Assembly: GCF_030272615.1 (NCBI RefSeq)
Contig: NC_081415.1
Span: 373,031,009 to 373,095,008 of the forward strand
DNA length: 64,000 nt
From: Cryptomeria japonica
Lineage: Eukaryota > Streptophyta > Pinopsida > Cupressales > Cupressaceae
Direction of reading: 5' to 3'
Part shown: positions 44,743 through 57,151 of the stretch, one piece after another
Position numbering within the stretch: the stretch's first letter is position 1
Layout of the letters: every line of letters begins with the position of its first letter
Notes under the pieces: generated by a model
Database searches by the model: none
Told to the model about the DNA's origin: nothing
What the model saw: the letters and a program-made list of their open reading frames with translations, nothing else
Position numbers and translations under genes: made by a program

Positions 44743-47394
44743 ATGGTTGTATCTAGTATCGCAACCTCTCTGGTTGTTAATATCACTTAGCATGCTTGTC
44801 CCAACTTTAAAAATCATCCATTCATTTCAATGGAGGACGATCCAAAGAGTGATTTTTCGTCCATACCCCACAAAGTCTTGCACATTGAAGATATAAGAGT
44901 TTACACTCATGGTCCGATTGAAGAATTGGGAAGCTCCCAACTATTGAATCTTTTCAACAGCTGGTTATCCAATCAAAGTTCCATGTTGAAACCTAAATTT
45001 AAAGAACTGGAAAGCAAGGGTTTTGTTCAATTTATGAAATTTTTGATGGCGTATGAACAAGAGTGGGTTCGGTATATTATGATTCATGTTCATGATGAAT
45101 TCATGTGGTAGGATAGACTTCATAAGATCATTAAAGGTCTAATACAGGCAATAACATGGTTATGTGCATCCGGTTCATTGCCATCTCTGAATACAATAAA
45201 GAATGACATCGTAACCAATGCAATTGGATAAAAGTTTGATAACCATGCAATGAATATTGATGACATTTTGGAGGATGACATCTGGTTTGTATCTATGGTG
45301 ATAGGCTACAAGATTTATTATTCCAGCCAAATGAACTTTGTATATGGTATTGTAGTATACATTGCATATGAGATGTAAAGGGAGAACAAGAAACATGATC
45401 TTTGTGAGTTGCTCCAAATTGAGCTCATCAAGAGTTTGAAGAAGATCAAGGAAAACAAGAAGCACCCCTTTAAATATGGCACCCTACTTCTGTGCATATT
45501 TTTCTATTTTAATAATGATATTTTGGGAATTGGTTTGTTATAGTGGGAATTTGATAGGCCCATGGGGATGCAGATTCGGGAGTATCTCTACAGCTCTAGT
45601 GACTCCAAAGCCTGATACAAGAATCTATGGGGTATTTAAAGAACTTTCAAAAGGAAATAAATGAGAGGGAGAGAATTTTGAAAGCTATTATGGAGAAATA
45701 TGCTAACACAATATGTTTCATGGTTGATACCGATCAATGTTTGATGGAAGTAGTGCAGCCTCAAACTTCATAGATTTTACCAATGGGATATGAGGTTGAT
45801 GAATAAATTTTGGAACTATATGCGCAACATTTGCTAAGCCAACTCGTAAACTCTAATGAAGAAAGGTTTTGAACCTACAAAGAGAAGAGCCTAAAACTCC
45901 ATCAACAATTTAAAAGACCAATCATTCAGAAGAAGGTCCAAAATGAGGTAGAAGCTTTTGCAGAAAGAATGGGGATATCTAAAGAGGTTATCTGAAAATC
46001 AAGAGAAGAAAACAATACCTCTAAAGGGAAATCACTAAAAGGGAAGAAGGAAACGACAAAAGTCCCTAAGCCTAAAGCTAGAACCAGAAGTACTACTCCT
46101 ATCTCTCAGCATCCCAAGCCTAAATCATCAGTTAAGCCATTCGATGGAGTGCAAAAGAAGAAATTAGTTAGATTTGTGGTGGTTGATGATGAAGAAACTA
46201 AATTGGATGAGGCAGTAAGAGAAGTAAAGGTAAAAGCTCCTAAGACCACCAAGATCTCTAAGGAGAAGCCATCTAGTAGAACTAGATCCAGCAAGAAACC
46301 TAAGTCTAAGCTTGATAAGGCAATAAAGTTAGGAAAACTTCAAATTAATTACACTATTATGCCCCCTATTACATTAGATCAGATTGTTAATTCAGTTGTC
46401 AAAGACAATAATTTGAAACCACTATCTGAGTGGTTGGAAATTTTGATGAGTGGGAAAAGGTCATTAGAAGAATCCGTAGTTGAATATATGAATGTATATA
46501 GTAAAACCTTGATAGAGTTATCATTTGTAATTCCAAAGAGTTTGTATGACATTTTGGATGCTCGAAGACTAATAGAAAATAATGAAGATGAGAAATTGAA
46601 GGAATATATATTAGTTAATTTGTGTGTAGTTATTACTAAGAAGGAGATAGATAAATTACTCTGGTTAGCTAAGGATAAGTTCTGGAGTAAGCATGGAGTT
46701 AATAAGATCATGTTCAGTAAGATTGATGAAGTTGCTAAAGAAACAGAGAAAATATGGAGAGAATTTTTCCAAGAAAATCAATATGAGGTCAATCAAGAAA
46801 AGGATCAAGTTGACACCCATCTAAAAATTGAGCACCCTAAGGTAGATACACCTTCAATTCCGGAAGTGCATTCAGTTGAGCAGATAGTGGGTGATACTTA
46901 TGTTCTGGAAGTTCAATCAGTAGATCGTGTAGAAGCAATGTTCTAGGAGAAAGTAGAATGGAGAGCAATGCAAGTGTGGGTGAAGTTGATATAGCACATA
47001 AAGTGGAGATCCCTTTGACACTTGGAAATGAAGTTGTTGCAAAGAAAGATGTGAAGAATATTGAGGTCAAGGTTGAAGTCAGAACTGAGAATGTGAAAGG
47101 TAAGCAGGTCATTGATGACCCAGAGTTTATATAAGGACCAATCAATCTTGCTTCTCTATCTCTCATTCAAAAACTTCAGTTGGCATGTTTTACTCAAGCC
47201 AAAGCCAGCAAAGACCTTCTAAAATCTCACACTAAAGATAGTTTGTTAATGACCAAGGCAATCAATACTTTGGAGAATTTAATGCCCTCATTCAAAAAGG
47301 ATACATCTCATACTTCATCTGGGCAATTGAAAAGTATAATTGACTATGTTAACTCTCATGTTGAATCTTTTCAGAAATCTATAGAGGTTAAGGT
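44743..47394 (+). pseudogene. NA-3 ORF2, first part (before Copia-5)
   Basis: ATG 44743 (MVVSSIATSLVVNI, then TAG). Readable parts: SSIPHKVLHIEDIRVYTHG, IMIHVHDEFMW, then VIGYKIYYSSQMNF, HDLCELLQIELIKSLKK and KYGTLLLCIFFYFNND, which align with the NA-1 and NA-2 core. The middle (46149-46946) is lysine-rich and then helical (TLDQIVNSVVKDNNLKPLSE). The end before Copia-5 reads MPSFKKDTSHTSSGQ and FQKSIEVK. It has at least two frameshifts and many stops. It is the most divergent of the three ORF2 copies. Confidence 0.68.
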
Positions 47395-49083
47395 TATTGG
47401 CATTGTGATTGTCATTGATGTCAATTGGTATAGGATGGTTACCTATGTAAGAGATGTTTGTGCAGTATTTTTATTGTTGCATACCTAATGACATGTATTT
47501 GATATTCACTGGTAAGTGAGGAAATGTCTTTCAGCACAAATACCTTTGGAGTCACCGGTACACAAGTTAGTGATTGACTTGTGCAAGGAATGTAGACTGG
47601 TAAGTGATATGCTGGCAGTGCATTGTTTCCAACTGACAAGTGAGTTAGTGTAGAAGTGTCAACCAGCAACTAGTATGTTGTAGGATGTTTGGATAAGAAA
47701 TAGCAGGACTCTCATCGGATAAAGAAGCAGTCACCATATGAAGTAATTGAAATGATGATGCGGTCACAGGAGTTGACTCAGATTGAAGTTTAGTAGTCTT
47801 ATGTATGATTGGAGCTCTCTGGACAGACAAGTGATCAGTCTTCTTAGTGATCAATGATCGATGGCAGAAGATAAAGAGATACAAAGGTGAACTGGTGATA
47901 CAGGTTGAAGGATACTTTCCACCGAGAATCTCAGAGTGGTGACCGGTATGATGGATGCGATGAGCGAAGGTGAGTTAGTCAGAGAGAGATATCACCAATC
48001 AATCTACTGGTGAAGTTTATAGCAGTTAATAGTCAGTTAAGTTGAGATTTGTGGTGATTTATCGGTTCGCATTAAAAGGATAGAAAAAGACTCTAAAGTT
48101 GTAGAAATTGTGAGTTGAGGAGGCAGATAAGGATGAGTTGTTGGCAAGAATGATGAAGAGCGCATAGAGAATGCAGGAAGATTTGGAAAGATTTGAATTT
48201 TAAATCTACCAAGTGTTAGGTGTAAACTGATTGAGGAATCAATGGGTATGTGTTAGCAAAATATGGTATAAAGGTTTTTTGGCGAAAACCACAAAGATTG
48301 ATCAAAAAAATTGCAAAGTGCAAATCTCGTTAGAGGCGATCCAACGTGTAGAGTGAAGAGTTAGGAAGTGATAAGTGATTTAGTAGAGTGGAGTGTGTGT
48401 GAAATAGACCGGTAGAGTGTAAAGTTGAGGGTATGAGCAGAGGACTGGTAGAGTGCAGAGCCAAGGGTATGAGCAGAGGACTGGTAGAGTGCAGAGCCAA
48501 GGGTATGAGCAGAGAACCGGTGTAGTGCAAACAAGACACAACCGGTGCAGACAAAGTATGAGATTCATTATGATTTGATCAAGCTATCAATAGCTATTCC
48601 AGCAGATCAACTTCATGTTTCTTTCTAACCATTGCAACTCAAAATCCCTTAACCGGGTGGACTTTAACAGGTCCCTTTGTAAAATCTCTTAATCGGGTGA
48701 CATCTTAATTGATGATCCTAAGTCCTTCAAAAAGGCTACCTCTAACAAGGTAAAGGAACTAACAGGCCTTAAAGAAAATCCCTTACCCGGGTAGCACCTA
48801 ACTTTGTAATCTCCTGATAGGGAGGGCTCCTCACTAGGCGTACTGTAGAAGAGTGCATATTTTGTGAGTTTCTACTCACACCATGGTTTTCTCCCATTTG
48901 GATTTCCATGAGATAAATCTTGGTGTTTTTGTGTGAATGGTCATGTGTGTGCATGTAGTTTATTAATGTTGCTTACTCTGATAGGTATTAAGCTTGAATA
49001 GAAAACTTGATTAAGGTTAAATATGATATAACCTATAAAGTGTTAATTCACCCCTCCCCTCTCAGCACTAGTTGGGACTAACA
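47395..49083 (+). repeat. Copia-5 5' LTR (1,689 bp)
   Basis: It starts TATTGGCATTGTGATTG (TG mutated to TA) and ends GGGACTAACA. TATAAAGG at 48267-48274. Three near-tandem 30-bp units containing GAGGGTATGAGCAGAG or AAGGGTATGAGCAGAG lie at 48427-48515. Repeated CTTAACCGGGT-type words lie at 48648-48830 and the shared motif at 48879-48909. Confidence 0.92.
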
Positions 49084-49085
49084 AT

Positions 49086-49097
49086 TGGTATGTGAGC
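49086..49097 (+). promoter_or_regulatory. Copia-5 primer binding site
   Basis: TGGTATGTGAGC, two bases after the LTR, matches the initiator Met-tRNA complement except for CA to GT in the middle. Confidence 0.78.
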
Positions 49098-49146
49098 CTT
49101 GGTCCTTAGATTCAAAAGAGCTTAAAAGCTTAAGGAAAGATCCAAG

Positions 49147-50160
49147 ATGATGTGAAAGGAGGGCCCTAATTTCTCTAAGGAGAATTACACTTTATGGTGT
49201 GGTAGAATGAAGCTCTACCTAAGAACCCTAGGAGATCAATATTGGAATCATGTAAGCATAGAGTACAATGAACCTACGGGGGTTCTCACTACAGATTAGA
49301 TCAAAGAAAGGCAAGACAACATTGCAACTATGGATGTGATTGCTAGCACTCTATCTGATAATGAGTATGTTGAGGTTCAAGATCTGAAAATAGCCTATGA
49401 GATGTGGAATAAGCTGAAGATTGTTTATGGAGGAGATCCACATGTACAAAAGGCTAAGGTGGATAACTTAAGAGGAAAATTTGATGAGATGAAGATGAAA
49501 GAAGGAGAAAATATAGAACAATACAGCAAAAGAATAAAGGATGTGGTCAATTCCATCAGAAGTGCTAGAGGACAGCTTGAAGAAGATGACATGGCCAGCA
49601 AAATATTGAGAACTTTGCTACCACAATATGTCATAAGGTTTTCTCCAGTTCAAGAACTCGGATCTTTGAGAATAGTGTGTTTGACTTGACTCACTGATCG
49701 GTAAGTTAACTGCCTTTGAACTAAGCAACTATGATAACAGTATATCAAAGATTGATGTTGCCTTGAAAGCTTCCATGATGTCTGCATCAACAAGGAGAAG
49801 AAAAGTAACTAGAAACAGTTCTACTACAAGAACTGGTCATTCGTATGAATGTGACAACCTGTTATCTAAAGAACATGAACAAGATGAGATAGAAGATCTA
49901 TTAGCAAGAAGGTTGCCAAGAGGGAAAAAATAAAGGTAAGCTCCCCTTTAATGTTTCTCTTACAATAGAATAGGTCATATTGCATCCATATGTCCTAACA
50001 ATGATAGGAAGGATAACTTTAGAAGCTACAAATACAAGAGAAAGAAGGAGTTACCTATGAAGAATCAAAAGGATTTGATGGAGATGGAATTGTATTTGTA
50101 GTGGTAAAGGAAGATAACACCTAGGAAAGTGATATGGCACTGATCTCTAGTTCAGACTGA
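49147..50160 (+). pseudogene. Copia-5 Gag
   Basis: ATG 49147, with TGA as third codon, then KEGPNFSKENYTLWCGRMKL, the usual copia Gag start. UBN2 core: DNEYVEVQDLKIAYEMWNKL, VDNLRGKFDEMKMKEGE, IKDVVNSIRSARGQLEEDD and SKILRTLLPQYV. A small insertion or deletion near 49660 ends the open frame; decayed parts follow, with LARRLPRGK-like and FSYNRIGHIASICP (a knuckle lacking its first cysteines in this copy). Low similarity to Copia-3 Gag places it in another family. Confidence 0.82.
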
Positions 50161-53100
50161 TGTAGAGACTAGGTAATAGACAGCGGTTGCACTCACCACA
50201 TGATCGGTGATAGAAATAAATTCCTCAACATGGAAGACTATGATGGAGGATTGGTAAGATTTGGCAACAATGCTCCTTGTGCAGTAAAAGGTAAGGGATC
50301 TATAGCCCTAAATGATAAAACCAATTGTGATGATGTTTACTGGGTAGAAGGGCTAAAGTATAGTTTGTTGAGTGTTGCACAACTTAACAATAAGGGTTAC
50401 CTATTAGAATTCAATGAAGGAATATGCAAAATAAATGATAAATCAGGAAGTCTGATTGCTACCGGTAAACAAACTAGAGGTAATTTGTTCTATCTAGACA
50501 CCACTGTAAGTAGTTGTCTAATGGCAAAGGTAGAAGATAGTTGGTTGTGGCACAAAAGACTATGTCATGTTAATTTTGATAGCATAGCAAAAGTTCATAA
50601 AATGAATTCTGTCAGAGGTATGCCTGATATTAGGAAACCTGAAAATGCTATGTGTAAAGAATGCCAACTAGGAAAGTTGACCGGATCTAGTTTTAGCAAA
50701 AAATATTATTCATCTAAGAATGTGCTGGCCTTAGTTCATACAGATGTATGGTCCTATGAGGACCCTATGAGGACCAAGATTTTCTATGGGGACCGGTATT
50801 TCATGTTGTTTGTAGATGACTTCTCAAGAATGATGTGGGTTGTATTCTTGAAAGAGAAGTTTGAAGCCTTTCACATGTTCAAAGTCTTCAAGGCTCGAGT
50901 GGAGAGAGGAACCGGTAAGATTCTGAAATGTCTGAGATCAGATAGAGGAGGAGAGTTCACCTCTGAAGAGTTCATAAATTCCTGTGAAGAACAAGGGATT
51001 ATGAGACAAATGTCTACACCCAGAACACCTCAATAGAATGGGGTTGTTGAAAGAAGAAACAAAACTCTGATTGATTGTGTGAGGACTTTGATGATACAAA
51101 TGGATATTCCACATATCTTATGGAGAGAAGCAGTAAGTATTGTTGTGTATACCTTGAATAGGATACAGGTGAAGAAGGGGACAAATAAGACTCCCTATGA
51201 ATTATGGTGTGGATACTCACCCAATGTGATATATTTCAAAGTATTTGGAAGCAAGTGCTATATCAAGAGGGATGAGTACATTGGAAAGTTCGATCCCAAG
51301 AGTGATGAAGGAACCTTCTTAGGTTACTCTACAAAGATTAAAGCATATCGGTGTTTGAACAAAAGGACCTGTAAGATTGTGGAGAGTGCCAAAATCAAAG
51401 TAGATGAGTTCTTTGAGAAAAATGAACAAGATAGCAAGAGTGAACCAAAGGATTATCAAGAATTCGAGTACACTGTACTAGTCGAACCTGCTGAACAGAA
51501 TCTTGTTGTAGCGGCAAATGAGGAAGCATGTGAAGTAGAACCTGCACAACTGGTAGAAGAAGATCCAAGAAACAAACTGGTACTAGCAAGGTATGCCAGA
51601 AACAATCACTCTACTGACAATATCATTGGTGACAAAGATGCAGGAGTATTGACTAGAAGAAGAGCAAGAGAGAATACCTGTCTACTCTCCAAAATTGAGC
51701 CCAAAACAACAAAGGAGGCTCTAAAAGATGAAGAATGGATCAAAGTCATGGAGGAAGAACTGGAGCAGATTGAGAAAAATGAAACTTGGACTCTTGTGCC
51801 CAAACCGAAGAACAAAAATGTGATATGCACCAAATGGGTGTTTAGAAACAAAATGGATGAAACCGGTCAAGTAGTAAGAAACAAAGCGAGGTTAGTCTAG
51901 AAAGGGTATGCTTAGGAAAAAGGTTTGGATTATAGAGAAACCTTTGCACCGGTGGCGAGGCTGGAAGGGGTCAGAATATTGCTTGCTTATGTTGCTTACA
52001 AGAAGTTCAAAGTTTACCAAATGGATGTCAAATCGGCATTCTTGAATGGTATTTTAGAGAAAGAAGTGTACATTGAGAAACTAGAAGGATTTGTATCAGA
52101 AGATGGAAGAGACATGGTATGCAAGTTGAAGAAGGTTTTGTATGGGCTAAAACAAGAACCAAGAGCTTGGTATGAGAGGTTGCACTCATATCTTATGAGT
52201 ATAGGGTTCATGAGAACTAGTGACAACAACAACTTGTATTTCAAAACCGGAGAAAAAGAAAAACATCTGATTACAGAGATTTTTGTAGATGACATCATCT
52301 TTGGGGGAGATGATGAGATGAGAAAAGGTTTTGCATATGAAATGAAGCAAGAATTTTAAATGTCCATGATCAGTGAAATAAAATTATTCATCAGTCTGCA
52401 AGTATCTCAGCTAAAGAATGGTATATTCATTAGCTAGACTAAGTATATAACAGAAATATTGAAGACTGTTGGAATGAAAGATTTCAAACTTGTTGGAACT
52501 CCACTGGTTATAGGTTGCAAGCTCTTGAAAATGATGAGGCTAATGAAGTGAATGAGACACTTTACTGATCCATGATCGGTAAGTTGTAGTATGCAGTACA
52601 CAGTAGACCAGATATAGCACAAGCAGTTGGCTTGGTTGCTAGATTTGCTGCAAATCCAAAAGAGACTCATATGGTGGAGGTTAAGAGAATATTTAGATAC
52701 CTTAAGGGGACTGATGAGTATGGTCTCTAGTATCCACATAAGGGATATTTCAACTTAAGTATCTTCACTTATGCAGATTGGGTAGGGAACATTGATGACA
52801 GAAAGAGCACTAGTGGAGGTGCATTCTTTCCTAGAGACAGAATTATGTCATGGACAAGCAAGAAACAAAATTTCATCTCTCAATCCACAGTTGAGGTAGA
52901 GTGAATGGCTGCTGCAATCAACTATACACGGGTAGTATGGATCAAGTAGATATTGGAAGGTATCCAAGAAAAGGTGACTGAACCTGTGGTGATACACTAT
53001 GATAATACAAGTGCCATCAACATATCAAAAAATTTGGTAATGCACTCTAAAATCAATCATATTGCAATAAAATATCATTATCTTAGGGAATAGGTGCAAT

Positions 53101-53235
53101 ACAAAGAAGTTAGACTAGAATATGTGTCCACCAAGGAACAGGTTCCAGACATATTCACCAAGCCGCTACCTAAGGATACTTTTGAGTATCTCAGAGGTAA
53201 GCTAGGGGTAATTCCCTTGCATACTCTATGGTGAG
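50161..53235 (+). pseudogene. Copia-5 pol: protease, integrase, reverse transcriptase, RNase H
   Basis: Frame 1 from VIDSGCTHHMIGDRNKF (D-S-G intact) through LLSVAQL, KRLCHVNFD to CKECQLGKL, HTDVWSYEDPMRTK, DDFSRMMWVVFLKEKFEA, LRSDRGGEFTSEEF, TPRTPQ (TAG at 51034) NGVVERRN, YELWCGYSP and SDEGTFLGYSTK. Reverse transcriptase: [15 protein letters not shown], TAGs at 51898 and 51913, RETFAPVARLEGVR, VYQMDVKSAFLNGIL, VLYGLKQEPRAWYERL and [12 protein letters not shown], then TAA 52357. After frame changes near 52520-52560 RNase H shows TYADWVGNIDDRKST, HYDNTSAINISKN and DIFTKPLPKDTFEYL, ending TGA 53233. Integrase and reverse transcriptase catalytic motifs are present; four or more stops silence it. 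Confidence 0.93.
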
Positions 53236-53309
53236 TAAAGATCGGAACAACATCAATTCGACCTGATTTTCCTAAAAAATCTATGTATTTGGATTGATGA
53301 TTATGGACT

Positions 53310-53590
53310 ACTCTTGTTAGGGGGAGAAGTCAGTGCAGTTTGTGAAATAGGGTGTCTAGACTACACCTTTGGCGTTGTTGTCAAAGGGGGAGAAGTTTGA
53401 ATACAGATGATGTAACATGAAGGAAGATGAAGACAGATGTGATAATGAAGATCAAAAGTAATATGAATGGAAGCTAGCTGAAAGGGGGAGTAAGATCATT
53501 ACTCAAAGATCGATCGGTTCAGTAGAAGCAAAAGCGGGTGATTGCTAAAGAGGAGTCAAAAGTATTGCCATCAATGCCAAAGGGGGAGAT
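53310..53590 (+). promoter_or_regulatory. Copia-5 repeated polypurine tracts
   Basis: Tracts near 53319, 53383 (AAAGGGGGAGAAG), 53481 (AAAGGGGGAGTAAG) and the terminal AAAGGGGGAGAT (53579-53590) next to the 3' LTR, preceded by TTGCCATCAATGCC. Confidence 0.75.
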
Positions 53591-55244
53591 TGTTGGCATT
53601 GGGATTGTCATTGATGTCAACTAGTATAGGATGGTTACCTGTGTAAGATATGTTTGTGCAGTACTGTTATTGTTGCATACCTAATGAGATGTCTTTGATA
53701 TTCACTGGTAAGTGAGGAAATGTCTTTCAGCACAAAGACCTTTGGAGTCACCAGTACACAAGTTAGTGATTGACTTGTGCAAGGACTACAGACCGATAAG
53801 TGATATGTTGGCAGTGCATTATTTCCAACTAACAAATGAGTTAGTGTAGAAGTGTCAACCAACAACCGATATGGTGTAGGATGTTTAGATAAGAAACAAC
53901 AGGACTCCCACCGGATAAAGAAGCAATCACCATATGAAGTAGTTGACATGATGATGCGGTCATAGGAGTTGACTCAGATCAAAGTTTAGTAGTCTTATGC
54001 ATGACCGGAGCTCTCTGGATAGACAAGTGATCAGTCTGCTTAGTGATTAGTGACCAGTGGCAAAAGATAAAGAGATACACTGGTGAACCGGTGATATAGG
54101 TTGAAGGATACTTTCCACCAAGAATATCAGAGCGATGACCGATATGATGGATGCGATGAGCGAAGGTGAGTCAGTCAGAGAAAGATATCGCCAATCAATC
54201 TGCTAGTGAATTTTACAATAGTTAATAGTCAGTTAAGGCAAGATTTGTGGTGATTTGCCAGTTTGCATTAAAAGGACAGAACACGACTCTAAAGTTGCAG
54301 AAATTGCGAGTTGAGGTGGCAGATAAGGATGAGTTGTTGGTGAGAATGATGGAGAGAGTGTAGAGAGTGCGGGAAGATTTGGAAAGATTTGAATTTCAAA
54401 TCTACCAAGTGTTAGGTGTAAACTGATTGAGGAATCAGCGAGTATGTGTTGGCAAAATATGGTATAAAGGTTTTTTGGCGAAAACTAAAAAGATTGATCA
54501 AAAAATTTGCAAAGTGCAAATCCTGTGAGAGGCGATCCAATGTGTAGAGTGAAGAGTGAGGAAGTGCTAAGTGACTTAGCAAAGTGAAGTGTGTGTGAAG
54601 TAGACCAAAAGAGTGCAGAGTTGAGGGTATGAGCAAAGGACCAGTAGAGTGCAAAGCCAAGGGTACGAGCAGAGAATCGGTGTAGTGCTAAGTAGACACA
54701 ACCGGTGCAGACAAAGTATGAGATTCACTGTGATCTGATCAAGCTATCAGTAGATATTCCAACAAATCAACTTCATGTTTCTTTCTAACCGTTGCAACTC
54801 AAAATCCCTTAACCGGGTGGACTTTAATAGGTCCCTTTGTAAAATCCCTTAACCAGATGACATCTTAATTGATGATCCTAAGTCCTTCAACAAGGCTACC
54901 TCTAACAGGATAAAGGCACTAACAGGCCCTAAAGAAAATCCCTTAACCGGGTGGCACCTAGTGGTGTCTTTGTAATATCCTAAAGGGATGGCTCCTCACC
55001 GGACGTACTCCAAAAGAGTGCAGATTTTGTGAGTTTCTACTGACACCATGGTTTTCTCCCATTTGGGTTTCCAGGAGTTAAATCTTGGTGTTTTTGTGTG
55101 AATGGCCATGTGTGTGAATGTAGTTAATGTTGCTTATTCTAATAAGTATTAAGCTTGAATAGAAAACTTGATTAAGGTTAAATATGATATAACCAGTAAA
55201 GTGTTGATTCACCCCTCCCCTCTTAGCACCAATTGGGACTAACA
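53591..55244 (+). repeat. Copia-5 3' LTR (1,654 bp)
   Basis: TGTTGGCATTGGGATTG to GGGACTAACA, followed by AAGGT (55245-55249). Collinear with the 5' LTR but one of the GTATGAGCAGAG-type units is missing (54618-54672). Confidence 0.92.
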
Positions 55245-55776
55245 AAGGTTGGGAATGAATTTGAAGCTAAAAGGCTCCACACCTTAAAGAAAATGATATC
55301 AAATGATAGACCCACATTGAGTAACTATGTGAAAAGCATGCAGGAAGCAATAACCATAGGTGGAAAATTTTATAAATCATGCTTATCCCTTAACAAGTTC
55401 ACTATGGATATTGAGAAGAAGTCTCGGGAATCTAATTCAATTGATCCGTTATCAAATTATTTGAGCCAACATGAAAATCAGGTAATTTCTTTGCTTGAGA
55501 AGATTCAAATTCTGAGCTATGATCAGAAAAAGAATAATTGGCAGAGTTGGAGAGCTTAGGAGTCATATTGTCCCTAAGTTGGATGTAATACTAAATACTC
55601 TTCAAGATGCTCAGAGTGCTCTCAAGACAAGTGATCTAGATGATCTCAAGACCGTAGAAGTACAGTCTTATCTTCTCAGTGGATTTATAACAATTTTTTA
55701 GAATCTGCAAAAGGGTTTGGATAGTCACTTGGACTCTTTGAAGAATCTATATGCAAATATTTTCAAGTTTTTGTAA
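55245..55776 (+). pseudogene. NA-3 ORF2, second part (after Copia-5)
   Basis: The frame continues from the AAGGT repeat: VGNEFEAKRLHTLKKM, DIEKKSRESNSIDPLSNYL and SLLEKIQIL. A small shift near 55545 is followed by RSHIVPKLDVILNTLQDAQ, a TAG, LDSHLDSLKNLYANIFKFL and TAA at 55774. VPKLDVILNTL aligns with LRPKVDILQQVY of NA-2 and LLPRLQILQKCY of NA-1, so the helical C-terminus is conserved in all three families. Confidence 0.7.
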
Positions 55777-56008
55777 AGATTGTATAGCAATAGTTTATTT
55801 CCAGTATCTTACCTTTGTCATTGATGTGAAAGGGGGAGTGTATAGGAGTGAAAAATGTTGATCTAAGGGGGAGTTCCTTAGTTCCTTAATTCTTTGATTC
55901 TTTGGAATCCGGTGATTACATTTTTTTTTGCAGTGTATATATCTTGGTTTTAATACGACACATAGTCATTTTTCACTAAGTGTTGCCATCAATGCCAGAG
56001 GGGAAGAT
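55777..56008 (+). promoter_or_regulatory. NA-3 3' region with polypurine tracts
   Basis: Tracts near 55828 (AAAGGGGGAGTG) and 55865 (AAGGGGGAGTTCC), and a mutated terminal tract GAGGGGAAGAT (55998-56008). GTGTTGCCATCAATGCC precedes the last. Confidence 0.7.
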
Positions 56009-57151
56009 TGTTGGAAAGAGACACTAAAGGCATGTTGAGATGTTGTCATTGGTAGAAACTCATATCAATATTGGCATCTGCACTTCATGATTTTATCATT
56101 CCAAAAGATTGAGTAAAGATTGCTTGAGTTTTGTAAGGTCTGGTAAGATGAACAGGGTAGCCAGTAGAGTGTACACTATTTTGGTTGGCGGATTACTTTG
56201 GTTGAGTATTTTGATTTGTGGATTTGGGAGATGTGTTGTGGATATGCAATTTACCTTATTCCAGTTTTATAGCCTCCGGTGATAATTCTTATGTAAGTTA
56301 GAAAATTCGATAATCATGTTTTGGTTAGACCAATGGTTATCAGTGGTAACATGTGGTGATTTAGTTTGTGTATCTTGCAGATCATTTTTTTGCGATTGTT
56401 TGCATGTTTTAGGTCGATGAGCCGACCTGTGGGAAGCGTGTGGACATTTTTTTTTTGGTCTGCTTAATTGATTTTGGATCATATTGAAGTTGACTTGTGT
56501 ACAGGTTTCACTTTTGTGATGTGTTCTTGAAGCTGACTTGGTGGTGACCTAATATGGTGATGTGGATATATAAAAAAGGTTTATTTGATCATTTTGGTAT
56601 TTGATGATTGTATGAGATATGTGTATGAGTGATTGTGTGCAGTTTCATGTGTGCAAGGTGAATATTGGTGCTCTGATATGTTGTAGAATATCATAACATA
56701 GCAGTATTGTAAAGCAGAATAAGAATATGTTTTGTACTTAACTAGAACTATATATAGGCATTTGTTGATGCTACTTCATAGTTCAAAACACGTTGTAATA
56801 TCTTACAAACATTTATAAGAAAGTGAGCCTTCTTGGTTGTATCCCTTTCTTTTAATTTGAGCAGTGAGCTCTAGGAAGTGTGCCTGAATGCATGTGCATT
56901 CCCCTTATGTAATATTTCTATACTTTTAGTAGAGTATATTAATATTGTGGGTTAGAATCCCACCGTGGTTTTCCCCTTAACTAGGTTTCCACGTAAAAAA
57001 TCTTGGTGTTATGGTGTTGTTGATCTTTTCTTTGTGTTTATACACTTTAATTTCCTTCATATGTATTAAGTGGTTTAATGAACAAATTGTCAAAGTTAAA
57101 AATTGCAGAACACTGATTCACCCGCCCTCTCAATGTTCCTTGATTCCAATG
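56009..57151 (+). repeat. NA-3 3' LTR (1,143 bp)
   Basis: TGTTGGAAAGAGACAC to GATTCCAATG; the terminal CA seems mutated to TG. GGTGT follows at 57152. The shared motif CACCGTGGTTTTCCCC is well kept at 56961-56976. The C-tract is shorter than in the 5' copy. Confidence 0.88.

Larger units (their letters stand above)
47395..55244 (+). mobile_element. Copia-5: complete copia-like retrotransposon inside NA-3
   Basis: LTRs 47395-49083 and 53591-55244, primer site, gag (from 49147), pol to 53235 and repeated polypurine tracts. AAGGT is duplicated at 47390-47394 and 55245-55249. Removing the element and one AAGGT rejoins NA-3 ORF2 in frame (IEVK to VGNEFEAKRL). Its pol frame is the longest in the window. 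The long LTRs (1.65-1.69 kb) share leader motifs with NA-1 and NA-2. Confidence 0.94.
42007..57151 (+). mobile_element. NA-3: non-autonomous LTR element containing Copia-5
   Basis: LTRs at 42007-43154 and 56009-57151, a degenerate primer site, ORF1 (43223-44313), and ORF2 (44743-47394 continuing at 55250-55776). GGTCT (42002-42006) and GGTGT (57152-57156) are the target copies, with one mismatch. Copia-5 sits in ORF2 with AAGGT duplicated. No pol domain is found outside Copia-5. More decayed than NA-1 and NA-2, so probably older. Confidence 0.87.

Noticed and set aside
48330-48568. Repeat-containing minus-strand peptides (LLIPLALHST units)
   Set aside because: They come from the 30-bp tandem units in the Copia-5 LTR, whose copy number differs between the two LTRs.
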